Source of the DNA: Desulfobacterales bacterium
GTDB lineage: Bacteria; Desulfobacterota; Desulfobacteria; Desulfobacterales; JAIPEE01
Direction of reading: 5' to 3'
DNA: 64,000 nucleotides
NCBI GenBank assembly: GCA_021737275.1
Contig: JAIPEE010000022.1
Location: 1 to 64,000, forward strand
Below the pieces are notes generated by a model, which made no database searches, was not told where the DNA came from, and was given only the letters and a program-made list of their open reading frames with translations. Shown piece by piece: positions 8,430-16,790 of the stretch; the stretch's first letter is position 1; each line of letters opens with the position of its first letter. Both the position numbers and the translations under genes were made by a program.

Positions 8430-8463
8430 TGTGACCGTATCTGTCACACACCTTCCGTATGAT
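8430..8463 (+). promoter_or_regulatory. Crp/Fnr-like palindrome and -10 element upstream of the Sel1 gene
   Basis: TGTGAC-N7-GTCACA (8430-8448) is a 6-bp inverted repeat of Crp/Fnr type, followed by a -10-like TATGAT (8458-8463). A nearly identical element occurs at 45783-45800 upstream of the YheU-like gene, including matching bases after the palindrome. This supports a shared regulator of the Crp/Fnr superfamily. Confidence 0.5.
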
Positions 8464-8556
8464 GAAATCAACATCAAGATTAACCTTGGCAATTTAGTTA
8501 ATGATTTCAATGTTTTTATCATTAAAAAAAAATAGCCGAATAAAAGGAGAAATATT

Positions 8557-9192
8557 ATGTACGCAATCAATTATGATGAACAGACAACCAATGAAATGGC
8601 ATTAATCGCTTATCAGGTCGGCAATTATAAAACAGCTTTTTCCATGTGGAAATCCCTGGCTGATGAAGGTGATCCCATTGCCCGATTCAATATCGGCTAT
8701 ATGTTTGATCATGGCCAGGGCATCAAAAAAAACTACAGGGAGGCACTCAGATGGTATATTCTGGCAGCAGAACAGGGAAATGCTGATGCCCAGTACAACC
8801 TCGGCTGCATGCATGATGCCGGAGACGGTATTAAAAGAGATTACCTTAAGGCTGCCCGGTGGTATCTTGAAGCTGCCCGCCAGGGACATATGAAAGCTCA
8901 GTTTCATATTGCAAATATGTATGAACTGGGTCAGGGCGTATTAATGGATAAGACAGCGGCAGCGGCATGGTATCTGAAATCTGCAGCACAGGGTTACACC
9001 GAAGCACAGGTTTATATTGGATGTATGTATGAAACCGGAGAAGGCGTTGTGCAAAGTTATGAAGATGCGCTTAAATGGTATGAAAAAGCGGCTACCCATG
9101 GACATAATGAGGCCACAAAAAGATTTTCAACACTTTCAGAAAAAATTATACCGAAAGATGATGATAATGTACTGCAGTTCAAATTATTTTAA
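8557..9192 (+). CDS. Sel1-like (TPR-type) repeat protein
   Basis: A 211-aa protein built of about four to five Sel1 repeats: ARFNIGYMFDHGQGIKKNY, AQYNLGCMHDAGDGIKRDY, AQFHIANMYELGQGVLMDK and AQVYIGCMYETGEGVVQSY, each followed by an A..W(Y) helix. Such repeats form a solenoid for protein-protein contacts. There is no signal peptide, so it is probably cytoplasmic. The RBS is AAGGAG, 8 bases upstream. It has its own palindrome-controlled promoter and a strong terminator at 9244. The partner is unknown. Confidence 0.92.
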   Translation: MYAINYDEQTTNEMALIAYQVGNYKTAFSMWKSLADEGDPIARFNIGYMFDHGQGIKKNYREALRWYILAAEQGNADAQYNLGCMHDAGDGIKRDYLKAARWYLEAARQGHMKAQFHIANMYELGQGVLMDKTAAAAWYLKSAAQGYTEAQVYIGCMYETGEGVVQSYEDALKWYEKAATHGHNEATKRFSTLSEKIIPKDDDNVLQFKLF

Positions 9193-9243
9193 GCAATTTC
9201 ATCAGATATCTTCAGCAACACGGAAAAACAACCTGCCGGCGAG

Positions 9244-9278
9244 AAGTGTTGGATATCATAATAATATCCAACACTTTT
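9244..9278 (+). terminator. hairpin terminator after the Sel1 gene
   Basis: AAGTGTTGGATAT and ATATCCAACACTT form a perfect 13-bp stem with a 7-base loop, followed by T residues, about 50 bases after the stop at 9192. Confidence 0.75.
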
Positions 9279-9425
9279 ACTTCCATTTGCCTTAATATTT
9301 ATTTTTACCTATTATTTCAGCATATTATTTATTATTTTATGCAATCCATCTTCTCCTTGAAACACAAATCCCATCATGCTATTAGCCCTACAAAATAAAA
9401 TATTGGGGAGTTGAAATTCAAGATC

Positions 9426-10259
9426 ATGTTGTTTGATCAAAAGTTAAAAAATATTATTAATGAGCATAAAACGCTATTCATGGTTTTGCTGATCGGACTG
9501 TTTTTACTGGAAATGGAGATCTTTCTGGTTGCAGCGACGAAGGCCGGCCATAAATCATGGCTTCAGGTTACTGATGCCAAAGGTAATGTGATTTATAAAA
9601 CAGTTCGGGATGATATCATCACTCTGAATCATGATAAGTTTGAAAAGACATTCGGACCACTTAAAAATTACCATGTTAAACAGGTAACGGAAAAAGTACC
9701 CTTCCCTTTCAGGGCATGGTTTGTAGCCGCAATAGGTCTTCCAGTTGGTGGGATGCTGCTCCTTGGTTTTGTTATCCGGTCCTTTTCAGCCATATTTACC
9801 GGTGACCGGCGCCTAAAGACAACCCGGGAAAGTGAAAGTCTGATTCATAATGCTGGCAGCCGGTTTGAAATGTTTGTAAATAAAATCAGCCGGCTCAATA
9901 TTTTTGTAATCGGGTTTTTGATATTTGCCGGTATCATCAGCTACTGGATTATCCCCAATTTTTTTGTTTCTGCAGGAAAAATTGGTCTTGAAACCATAAC
10001 CCGGTATAAATGGTTCTTTCTTTCAGTAACAGCTATAGGTATCGCCGTATTCTGCTGGATCATATACCTGAGATTCCTTCTGGCTAAAAAACAAATTGAT
10101 AGTCAGACAGAGATTGAAAAGGTTCGTCTGCAGATGAGATATGAGCCCAAAGGCCCCAGAAAAATACTGCCGGTCAAGCCATCACTTACAGGGCACAGCA
10201 CCCCTCCGGTAGTGGAATGGAATAAGGATTCAATCGTCGATCTGGCCGACCACAGATGA
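9426..10259 (+). CDS. hypothetical membrane protein, four predicted TM helices
   Basis: About 277 aa. Hydrophobic segments are at about residues 16-38, 100-123, 157-178 and 195-218. A periplasmic-type domain of about 55 residues lies between the first two (WLQVTDAKGNVIYKTVRDDI). The C-terminal 60 residues are polar and probably cytoplasmic. I chose the ATG at 9426; an in-frame TTG at 9411 abuts a GGGGAG tract directly, leaving no spacing, whereas the ATG sits about 15 bases after it. I do not recognise the family and its neighbours give no clue. Confidence 0.7.
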   Translation: MLFDQKLKNIINEHKTLFMVLLIGLFLLEMEIFLVAATKAGHKSWLQVTDAKGNVIYKTVRDDIITLNHDKFEKTFGPLKNYHVKQVTEKVPFPFRAWFVAAIGLPVGGMLLLGFVIRSFSAIFTGDRRLKTTRESESLIHNAGSRFEMFVNKISRLNIFVIGFLIFAGIISYWIIPNFFVSAGKIGLETITRYKWFFLSVTAIGIAVFCWIIYLRFLLAKKQIDSQTEIEKVRLQMRYEPKGPRKILPVKPSLTGHSTPPVVEWNKDSIVDLADHR

Positions 10260-10300
10260 CATATCCGCCTGTCATTTAAAATAATTCAGGATTGCACCCG

Positions 10301-10400
10301 GTACTCAGAACTCCGGTTTTTCCAAGTTCCTGTTTTATCCTCCCCACGCCTTATCCCTGACTTTCCACTCTCTTCTAACTCATCGCTGTACGCAGTACTT
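10301..10400 (+). repeat. degenerate heptamer-period repeat copy
   Basis: Contains GTACTCAGAACTCCGGTTTT, CCCCACGCCTTATCCCTGAC and CTCATCGCTGTACGCAGTAC. Words and order match the other copies. It fills the gap between two convergent genes. Confidence 0.6.
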
Positions 10401-10409
10401 TAATAATTT

Positions 10410-11843
10410 TCACCTTCTTTCCCCAACCAAACAGGAAATCTCAACTTCTCCTTTACCATTTTTCAGAATCAGGGTTTTATCAAGTTGAAGCGGTTTTACT
10501 TTAAACAGCTCACCGGTCTTTGTAATATCATTCAACTGAAACGGCTCAGTATAAACCGCTCTCATATCTTTCAGCTTAAGTTTTCCACCTGTCACCGTTA
10601 CAATATCAGGTTTCAGTATCACATTTTCCAGAATCAGATGCGGCATAAGTTTGCCTGTCCAGTTAATCTGTACCGGCAGCTTTTTACTTATTTCCTGGTC
10701 CAGAGTAATATCAACCACCGACGGAATTGATTTTATCAGGGCGATACCTGGCGGCAAGCTAATGTTATTTTTGCTTATTTTATAGGTATTTTTCCCAAGT
10801 TTTGAATCACTTAAATCAAATTTAATCTGCATTTGTTCCGGCCTGATGGACTTGATCAGGGTGCCGGATCCACTTAAAAGCAATTGGACACTGTTTACCG
10901 AAGTACTGAATATCTGGATATCCGACTGGCGGTTTGAGTATTCAATGGGGACATCCACAGTCCTGACCGTATCAAGGCTTCTGGCAAAACTGAACCATAC
11001 TGATGTAACAAATAAAAATGAAATGACAGCGGCATAAACAATTCGTGTTTTTTCCCTCCGGACAAACTCCGGTTCACCCTCATCAAAACCAAGGTGATTA
11101 TGTAAAATGTCCACCAGGTGTTCACGACTGACAATGTTTATAACCTTTAAGCCTTTGGCAACAACTATTTCGCCACGCTCTTCCGAAACAATAATGACTA
11201 ACGCATCTGCCTGGTCAGCAAGCCCGATACCGGCGCGATGCCTTGTGCCGTAATATGAGGGCAGATCCTCTCTTTTGGTCAGCGGCAAAATCGCCCCGGC
11301 CGCCATAATCTTGTCATCTTTAAGGATTACCGCACCATCATGAAGCGGATTACCATGCCAGAATATACTGGTAAGTAGTTCACTGGATATTTTACCTCTA
11401 ACCTCTATGCTGCTTTGTATGAAGTCCTTGAGATCTTTTTTCCCGGGACATACAATTATAGCGCCGTCTTTTCTTTGTGACAACTCAAAAACACTATCCA
11501 CAATACTGTCGATGGGCGTATCTGTAAACTTATGAGAAAATCCCCATAAAATGGATTTCATATTTGTGGCTTGCAAAACGGACCTTATCTCATTTCGGAA
11601 AACAACAATGATAATAAGCGCTGCAACTGCTAAAATCCCCTGAATGGCATAACTGGTCACGATCAGCTCAAGCTGCCCGGCAATCCTGCCAAAAATCAGC
11701 AGCATGGCAAAACCGATTAAAACACGAATGACATAGGTGCCTCTGAAAAGCACATAAAGCCGGAATAGAATATAGCTGCTAATTGCAATATCAATAAGAT
11801 CCTGCCACCGTATATTGTACAAAACTAAAAAGAGATTTTCCAT
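10410..11843 (-). CDS. cdaA: membrane diadenylate cyclase (CdaA/DacA type) fused to YbbR domains
   Basis: A 477-aa protein expected to make c-di-AMP from two ATP. Three N-terminal TM helices (about 13-90) are followed by the DAC domain with both catalytic motifs: DGA (169-171, in LHDGAVIL) and RHR (201-203, in GTRHRAGIG). A fourth TM helix (about 267-287) leads to an extracytoplasmic region of about 185 residues with YbbR-like repeats (VPIEYSN..., LPVQINWTG...). In Firmicutes the cyclase (CdaA) and its YbbR regulator (CdaR) are separate neighbouring genes; here they are one polypeptide. It lies 5 bases downstream of the DUF2914 gene and is probably co-transcribed. No c-di-AMP phosphodiesterase or receptor is visible in the window. 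Confidence 0.92.
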   Translation of the reverse strand: MENLFLVLYNIRWQDLIDIAISSYILFRLYVLFRGTYVIRVLIGFAMLLIFGRIAGQLELIVTSYAIQGILAVAALIIIVVFRNEIRSVLQATNMKSILWGFSHKFTDTPIDSIVDSVFELSQRKDGAIIVCPGKKDLKDFIQSSIEVRGKISSELLTSIFWHGNPLHDGAVILKDDKIMAAGAILPLTKREDLPSYYGTRHRAGIGLADQADALVIIVSEERGEIVVAKGLKVINIVSREHLVDILHNHLGFDEGEPEFVRREKTRIVYAAVISFLFVTSVWFSFARSLDTVRTVDVPIEYSNRQSDIQIFSTSVNSVQLLLSGSGTLIKSIRPEQMQIKFDLSDSKLGKNTYKISKNNISLPPGIALIKSIPSVVDITLDQEISKKLPVQINWTGKLMPHLILENVILKPDIVTVTGGKLKLKDMRAVYTEPFQLNDITKTGELFKVKPLQLDKTLILKNGKGEVEISCLVGERR

Positions 11844-11848
11844 ATTGA

Positions 11849-12283
11849 TTATTCCGTAATACTGAAGCTTAATATCTTGAATACTTTTCCGTTCGGATCG
11901 GTAATTTCAACCTGCCAGGGCCCCATATCGCTCTCTCTTATCCGGATCCGGCTGAATGTGCCCCAACTCGGTACCTGCAGGATCAGCTTGAAACTGCTGA
12001 TCAGTTTTTCTTCTTTGTACCAGTTATGAAAAATAAATGTGTTCTCAAAAACCGGATCAAACTTTGAATAACAGTACACAAACTCCTTATCTGCCGAAAA
12101 AACAATGGTTGGAAAAGTCGGTTTGAAGTCTTCAACGCCCTCACACATGTTTGCCACAGTTAGAACAGGCGATTTCCGATTCGAACTATTAACAGGCGCC
12201 TCTGCGCTATGAGCAGCGTCACAGACTGTTACCATTATCAATATAAAAATCAATAAAACCAATCTATTTTTTAAAGATTCCAT
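11849..12283 (-). CDS. exported DUF2914-domain protein
   Basis: A 144-aa secreted or periplasmic protein with a signal peptide (KNRLVLLIFILIMVTVCDAAHSA). The DUF2914 core follows (FIFHNWYKEEKLISSFKLIL, then WGTFSRIRIRESDMGPWQVEI), a small beta-sandwich domain of unknown function. The start at 12283 gives a conventional signal peptide; an in-frame ATG at 12319 would add 12 polar residues in front. Its stop lies 5 bases before the diadenylate cyclase start, which suggests co-transcription. A role with the extracytoplasmic YbbR part is possible but is inference. Confidence 0.8.
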   Translation of the reverse strand: MESLKNRLVLLIFILIMVTVCDAAHSAEAPVNSSNRKSPVLTVANMCEGVEDFKPTFPTIVFSADKEFVYCYSKFDPVFENTFIFHNWYKEEKLISSFKLILQVPSWGTFSRIRIRESDMGPWQVEITDPNGKVFKILSFSITE

Positions 12284-12432
12284 TTTTGTCCCATTGGATA
12301 ACAATTCATATCTGATCACTCAGAAAACTAATTTTATTAAAATAATTTGGGCGTTTCTTTTTAACGGGTTTTCATTATAGCACATAAACATCAGGTCCAA
12401 TTAAATTTTTTTGATTTTTTTATAAATATTTC

Positions 12433-12475
12433 TTGACTACATAACAACGTTATGTTCACATAACCTAATTATGCA
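12433..12475 (+). promoter_or_regulatory. TetR operator cluster and promoter of the dehydrogenase operon
   Basis: A -35-like TTGACT (12433-12438) is followed by alternating 7-bp arms: ACATAAC (12439-12445), GTTATGT (12449-12455) and ACATAAC (12458-12464). These create two overlapping palindromes; the second, GTTATGTTCACATAAC, is a 16-bp inverted repeat. It lies 38 bases before the TetR start, as expected for an autoregulatory operator. A 14/16 match lies at 15461-15476 before the second dehydrogenase. Confidence 0.65.
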
Positions 12476-12502
12476 ACATGCATTAGCCACACTGGAGATA
12501 CC

Positions 12503-13147
12503 ATGACCACTTTCTTTGCCAAGCAGAAAGAGACGGAGAGACAGCATCGGATCGACCATATTCTTGAAGCTGCAAAAACCGTTTTTATGGAAAAAGGTTA
12601 TAAAAATGCGACACTCCGGAAGATTGCGCTCAAGGCCCAGATCACTACCGGAGCCATATATGTCTATTTTTCCGGCAAAGATGAGCTCTATGCTGAAGTC
12701 TGCAAGCAGATCTTTCACCTGATGAACAGTTATCTGGATAAAGCCTCAAAAGTCGATGGCGACATAAAACAGCGAATCATGTCCATGGCTATGGCTATCC
12801 TTCGGTTTGAGAAAGACCATCACGATGCTGCAGATATGCTGGCTGCCAACTTTTCAATACTGAATCTGCCGGATAAACTTTCTGAGGAACTGTCTGAACT
12901 TGGCAGTCAGACAACATACTATATTACCCGGATTATAATTGACGGAAAAAAAGAAGGCTTTTTCCCACCGGACAAAGATGATGTCCGTTTAGCCCTTTCA
13001 CTATGGTCAAGCCTTGAAGGTTTTCTGTATATGAATGATTATGGCATTTTTGATAAGTACGACATCGACTTTGAAGAACTTGTTAAAGATCATATCAACT
13101 ATTTTATCTGCGGAATTCAGCAGTACAAAGAGGAGGAAAACGCATGA
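12503..13147 (+). CDS. TetR/AcrR-family regulator of the saccharopine-dehydrogenase module
   Basis: A 214-aa protein. The N-terminal HTH (about residues 12-58) is typical: ATLRKIALKAQITTGAIYVY with the recognition helix and F(S)GKDELY turn. The C-terminal all-helical ligand domain is variable, as usual in the family. RBS CTGGAGA. The stop overlaps the start of the next gene by 4 bases (ATGA), so the regulator and the dehydrogenase are translationally coupled. The palindromes at 12439-12464 are the likely operator. The inducer is probably a substrate or product of the adjacent enzymes, which is inference. Confidence 0.93.
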   Translation: MTTFFAKQKETERQHRIDHILEAAKTVFMEKGYKNATLRKIALKAQITTGAIYVYFSGKDELYAEVCKQIFHLMNSYLDKASKVDGDIKQRIMSMAMAILRFEKDHHDAADMLAANFSILNLPDKLSEELSELGSQTTYYITRIIIDGKKEGFFPPDKDDVRLALSLWSSLEGFLYMNDYGIFDKYDIDFEELVKDHINYFICGIQQYKEEENA

Positions 13148-14376
13148 AAAAGATACTCGTCGTCGGCGCCGGTGCACAGGGTGGACCATGTGCATCCATT
13201 CTTTCAAAACAGGAAGAAATTTCAGAAATTCGTCTGGGTGACATCAATCTTGATTTTGCCAAAAAAATCGCAGCAAAAATTGGCGGAGACAAAATTAAAG
13301 CGATAAAACTTGATGCGGGTAACAAAGATGAGATTATTAAAGCAGCAGAAGGCGTGGATGCCGTTATCAACCTGACCCTGATTGATTTCAATGATAATAT
13401 TCTTCAGACAGCTATCGCTGTTGGCGCCCATTACATTGACACGGCCAATGATTATGCCTATCTGAAAGAGATGGCTGCCGGATCAACCACCCTGCCATAT
13501 CAGGAAGCGTTTAAAGGTACCGGCAAAACTGCACTTATGGGCTGCGGTGCATCACCGGGCGTCACTAATGTAATGGCCCGTTATGCCTGCGATCAGATGG
13601 ATGAAGTAGAAAAAATTTATGTCCGGATCGGCAGTGCCGGACTTGGCAAATCTGAAGAAATTGTCAGTGCCTGGAACCCGGGCTGGTCTCCTGAAATTGC
13701 GCTACTTGATTTTGCAGAAAAACCGATGATTTTTGAGAATGGAAAGTATAAAACTGTTCCGATTTTCGGACGACCTGAAAATTATCAATTTTCGGAACCA
13801 TTTGGTAAAAGTCTTCTGGCATCTCACTCTCATGAAGAGCCATACACGATGCCTTACTATATCGGTAAGGGATTGAAAGAGGTTGATTTCAAATATCCGG
13901 TAGATTATATGGCCGGTACATTTGTAAAGATGGGCTTTGCCGATGACCGTGAGATCGAAATTAAAGGTGTAAAAGTGTGTCCCAGGGATGTTCTGATGAA
14001 ACTGGTACACAGACCGGCCAATGAATTTCTGGATGAAACAGAAGAGTCAATCCATGAATCAGCAGGCTATGCATGGATTATGGAAATTGAAGTTAGCGGT
14101 CTGAGAAATGGCAAAAAAGTAAAACACATTATTGAACAAAAATTTGTTATGGATAAAGAGGCCAGGCAGTATTTATTTAAGACGTTTGGTTCAAGCCATA
14201 TTGGTGTATCGCTGCCTGCAGTGGTCGGCACGAAAATGTGTCTGGCTGGTGATACGGAAAGCGGCGTCATTTCATCTGAGTGTCTTAGCCCGGATAAATT
14301 TTTTAAGATAATGGCCGATATGGGTTCTCCGGTTAAGCTTACGGAAAAAATTGAAATCATAACCAGTTTCACATAA
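13144..14376 (+). CDS. saccharopine dehydrogenase-like oxidoreductase, copy 1
   Basis: A 410-aa protein with an N-terminal Rossmann fold (ILVVGAGAQGGPCASIL) and the family continuation AVINLTLIDFNDNILQTAI and GAHYIDTAN. True saccharopine or carboxynorspermidine dehydrogenases of this family couple reductive condensation or cleavage of an amino acid with a keto or aldehyde acid using NAD(P)H; the substrate here is not known. It is translationally coupled to the TetR gene upstream. A close paralogue of full length lies at 15492. Both keep the central block SHSHEEPYT. No lysine-pathway neighbour is present, so a role in amine or diamino-acid metabolism is inference. Confidence 0.9.
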   Translation: MKKILVVGAGAQGGPCASILSKQEEISEIRLGDINLDFAKKIAAKIGGDKIKAIKLDAGNKDEIIKAAEGVDAVINLTLIDFNDNILQTAIAVGAHYIDTANDYAYLKEMAAGSTTLPYQEAFKGTGKTALMGCGASPGVTNVMARYACDQMDEVEKIYVRIGSAGLGKSEEIVSAWNPGWSPEIALLDFAEKPMIFENGKYKTVPIFGRPENYQFSEPFGKSLLASHSHEEPYTMPYYIGKGLKEVDFKYPVDYMAGTFVKMGFADDREIEIKGVKVCPRDVLMKLVHRPANEFLDETEESIHESAGYAWIMEIEVSGLRNGKKVKHIIEQKFVMDKEARQYLFKTFGSSHIGVSLPAVVGTKMCLAGDTESGVISSECLSPDKFFKIMADMGSPVKLTEKIEIITSFT

Positions 14377-14455
14377 TTATATTTTTACTACTTTTCTCCC
14401 TCATCTTCCTTCAGAAGGAGAAAGAAAATTTTTAATACTTTTTAAAAATTATAAT

Positions 14456-15295
14456 ATGGAAGCAGTAATATTTGCATTACTTTCCTGTATTTGCTGGGCC
14501 AGTGCGGGATTCATCGGCGGGTTTAAAAACAAAACCGTTCACATTCTGTACATACTGGCTGCATCTTATATTACAGGATTTGTAATTATATCAATCGTAG
14601 TCACTGTCAGGAGCCGGGGATTTCCAATGGACTCGCATCTGCTCTATGGTGCTTTTGCCGGTATGATTGCGCCCATTGCAGTGGGCTGTCTGCTTCGTGG
14701 TCTATCTGTCGGCAAAATGGGGGTGATCTCCGCCATTGCTGCAACCGGTGTTTTAATTCCGTTAATATATGACCTTGTTCTGGGCAATTATCCAAATATA
14801 TACCAGTTTGCCGGTATGATTATGGCCATTATCGGCGTTATGATCATCTCGCTTGAAAATGCAGGCCACCAAAATGGCAAACGAATTGTGGCCGGTGTCG
14901 GGCTGGCGCTCTGTTCAGCATTTTTGTTCGGCTTTTTTAATTTATTCATTGATGCCGCCAGTAATATTGATCCGTTCTGGACCATTTTCTGCCTTCGTGT
15001 CAGTTCACTGGTATGCATCAGTTTTGCACTTGCAGTAAAACGCCCTAAACTGGAGTTTACCCGGCGGGACCTGCCGGTGATGCTTTCCATGGGCCTTTTT
15101 GAAACGGGCGGTTCCCTGTTTTTTGCACTGGCTTCAACAAAGGGTCTGGTCAGTGTTATTTCGGTGATTATTGCCATTAATCCTGCTGTTGTGGCCCTGC
15201 TTGCATTTTTTATTTTAAAACAACAACTAAGCAGAAAACAGATTACAGGCATTTCGGTTGCTCTGGCAGGCGTTTCTATAATTGTTTATGGTTGA
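14456..15295 (+). CDS. EamA/DMT-superfamily transporter
   Basis: A 279-aa membrane protein with about ten hydrophobic helices and the internal duplication typical of EamA exporters (helix starts MEAVIFALLSCICWASAGF and RIVAGVGLALCSAFLFGFF). The family exports amino acids and other small metabolites. It sits between the two saccharopine-dehydrogenase-like genes, in the same direction, about 80 bases after copy 1, so export or uptake of the pathway substrate is likely. No good RBS directly precedes the ATG, although AAGGAG occurs at 14415; translation may depend on read-through from upstream. Confidence 0.9.
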   Translation: MEAVIFALLSCICWASAGFIGGFKNKTVHILYILAASYITGFVIISIVVTVRSRGFPMDSHLLYGAFAGMIAPIAVGCLLRGLSVGKMGVISAIAATGVLIPLIYDLVLGNYPNIYQFAGMIMAIIGVMIISLENAGHQNGKRIVAGVGLALCSAFLFGFFNLFIDAASNIDPFWTIFCLRVSSLVCISFALAVKRPKLEFTRRDLPVMLSMGLFETGGSLFFALASTKGLVSVISVIIAINPAVVALLAFFILKQQLSRKQITGISVALAGVSIIVYG

Positions 15296-15460
15296 GCTGA
15301 TGATAAACTTGATATACAAACAGCATAAAATTATCATTTCCCCTTCTGATATTGACGATATTCTTCTGGAACTTGCAGTCTGGTAGACCATTTAGATTTT
15401 CATCTGTAATAATTATCTTAAAAAAATTTACCCGGCAGAACATGAGCAACAGTTTCTATT

Positions 15461-15478
15461 GTTGTGTTCACATAAAAC
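15461..15478 (+). promoter_or_regulatory. second copy of the TetR operator, before dehydrogenase copy 2
   Basis: GTTGTGTTCACATAAAAC matches GTTATGTTCACATAAC (12449-12464) at 14 of 16 positions and keeps the palindromic core. It sits 14 bases before the ATG at 15492, overlapping the leader, where a repressor would block transcription. Confidence 0.55.
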
Positions 15479-15491
15479 AAGGAGTTTTATA

Positions 15492-16727
15492 ATGAAAAAA
15501 ATATTAGTTGTGGGCGCCGGTGCCCAGGGTGGCCCCTGTGCCTCAATTCTGGCAAGACAGGAAGAGATTTCTGAAATTCGCCTCGCTGACATCAACCTTG
15601 AATTTACTCAGAAAGTGGCAGCAAAAATCGGAGGCAATAAAGTCAAACCGATAAAACTTGATGCCGGTAACAAAGAAGCGCTGATTGAAGCGGCCAGAGG
15701 CGTTGATGCTGTTATAAATCTGACATTGATTGATTTTAATGACAATGTCATCCAGGCAGCTATTGCTGCCGGGGCCCACTACATTGATACTGCAAATGCC
15801 TATGAATATCTGGATGAAATGGCCAAAGGTGTATCCACCTTAAAATATCACGAAGAGTTTAACAATATCGGTAAAACCGCGCTCATGGGCTGTGGTGGAA
15901 CACCGGGCCTTACCAATGTGCTGGCCAGGTATGTGTGTGATCAGCTTGATGAAGTCGATAAGCTGTACATCCGTATTGGCGGAACCGGACTTGGAGAACC
16001 GGATGATATTGTCAGTGCATGGGATCCGGGCTGGTCTCCTGAAATTGCATTACTTGATTTTGCAAAAAAACCGATGATCTTTGAAGATGGGCAGTATAAA
16101 AAAGTTCCTGTCTTTAGTCGCCCTGAAGATTATCAATTTGACGAACCGGTCGGGCAGAATCTGCTGGCATCTCACTCCCATGAAGAGCCATATACCCTTC
16201 CATATTTTATCGGCAAAGGCATAAAGGAGGTCGATTTTAAATATCCGGTGGATACAATGGCCGGCACATTTGTAAAAATGGGTTTTGCCGATGATGAAGA
16301 GATTGAGGTCAAGGGTGTAAAGATTTGCCCGAGAGATGTATTAATGAAACTGGTTCACAGACCGGCCAATGGTTTTCTTGATGAATCGGAAGAAGAGATC
16401 AACTCATGGGAAGGTTTCTCATGGGTCATGGAAATAGAGGTTACCGGTTCACGCAACAACAAAAAGGTCAGACACGTCATTTCCCAAAAATTCCATATGG
16501 ATAAAGCGGCCAGACTAAACCTTTTTAATACATTTGGCTCAAGCCATATTGATGTTGCGCTGCCGGCTGTCGCCGGCGCAAAAATGTGCCTTGCTGATAA
16601 TACCGATACCGGTGTTATCTCTTCAGAATGTCTTGATCCCGACTCCTTTTATAATATTATGACAGGCATGGGGTTTCCGGTTGAGTTCGAAGAAAGGGTT
16701 GAAAGCATTACCCGTTATGGAAAATAA
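15492..16727 (+). CDS. saccharopine dehydrogenase-like oxidoreductase, copy 2
   Basis: A 411-aa paralogue of the enzyme at 13144. Whole stretches are identical or nearly so, including ILVVGAGAQGGPCASIL, LLASHSHEEPYT and GTFVKMGFADD, with most differences conservative. I place the start at 15492, where AAGGAG stands 8 bases upstream; an earlier in-frame start at 15459 would add 11 residues across the operator. It heads a probable second unit with the aminotransferase at 16791 (63-base gap). The recent duplication with both copies intact suggests related but distinct substrates or a heteromer; this is inference. Confidence 0.9.
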   Translation: MKKILVVGAGAQGGPCASILARQEEISEIRLADINLEFTQKVAAKIGGNKVKPIKLDAGNKEALIEAARGVDAVINLTLIDFNDNVIQAAIAAGAHYIDTANAYEYLDEMAKGVSTLKYHEEFNNIGKTALMGCGGTPGLTNVLARYVCDQLDEVDKLYIRIGGTGLGEPDDIVSAWDPGWSPEIALLDFAKKPMIFEDGQYKKVPVFSRPEDYQFDEPVGQNLLASHSHEEPYTLPYFIGKGIKEVDFKYPVDTMAGTFVKMGFADDEEIEVKGVKICPRDVLMKLVHRPANGFLDESEEEINSWEGFSWVMEIEVTGSRNNKKVRHVISQKFHMDKAARLNLFNTFGSSHIDVALPAVAGAKMCLADNTDTGVISSECLDPDSFYNIMTGMGFPVEFEERVESITRYGK

Positions 16728-16790
16728 TAGCTGAGAAGTAGTGTTGCTCCATTATTTTTTAATTAAAAATAGAAAAGGAGAAAATTTAAA

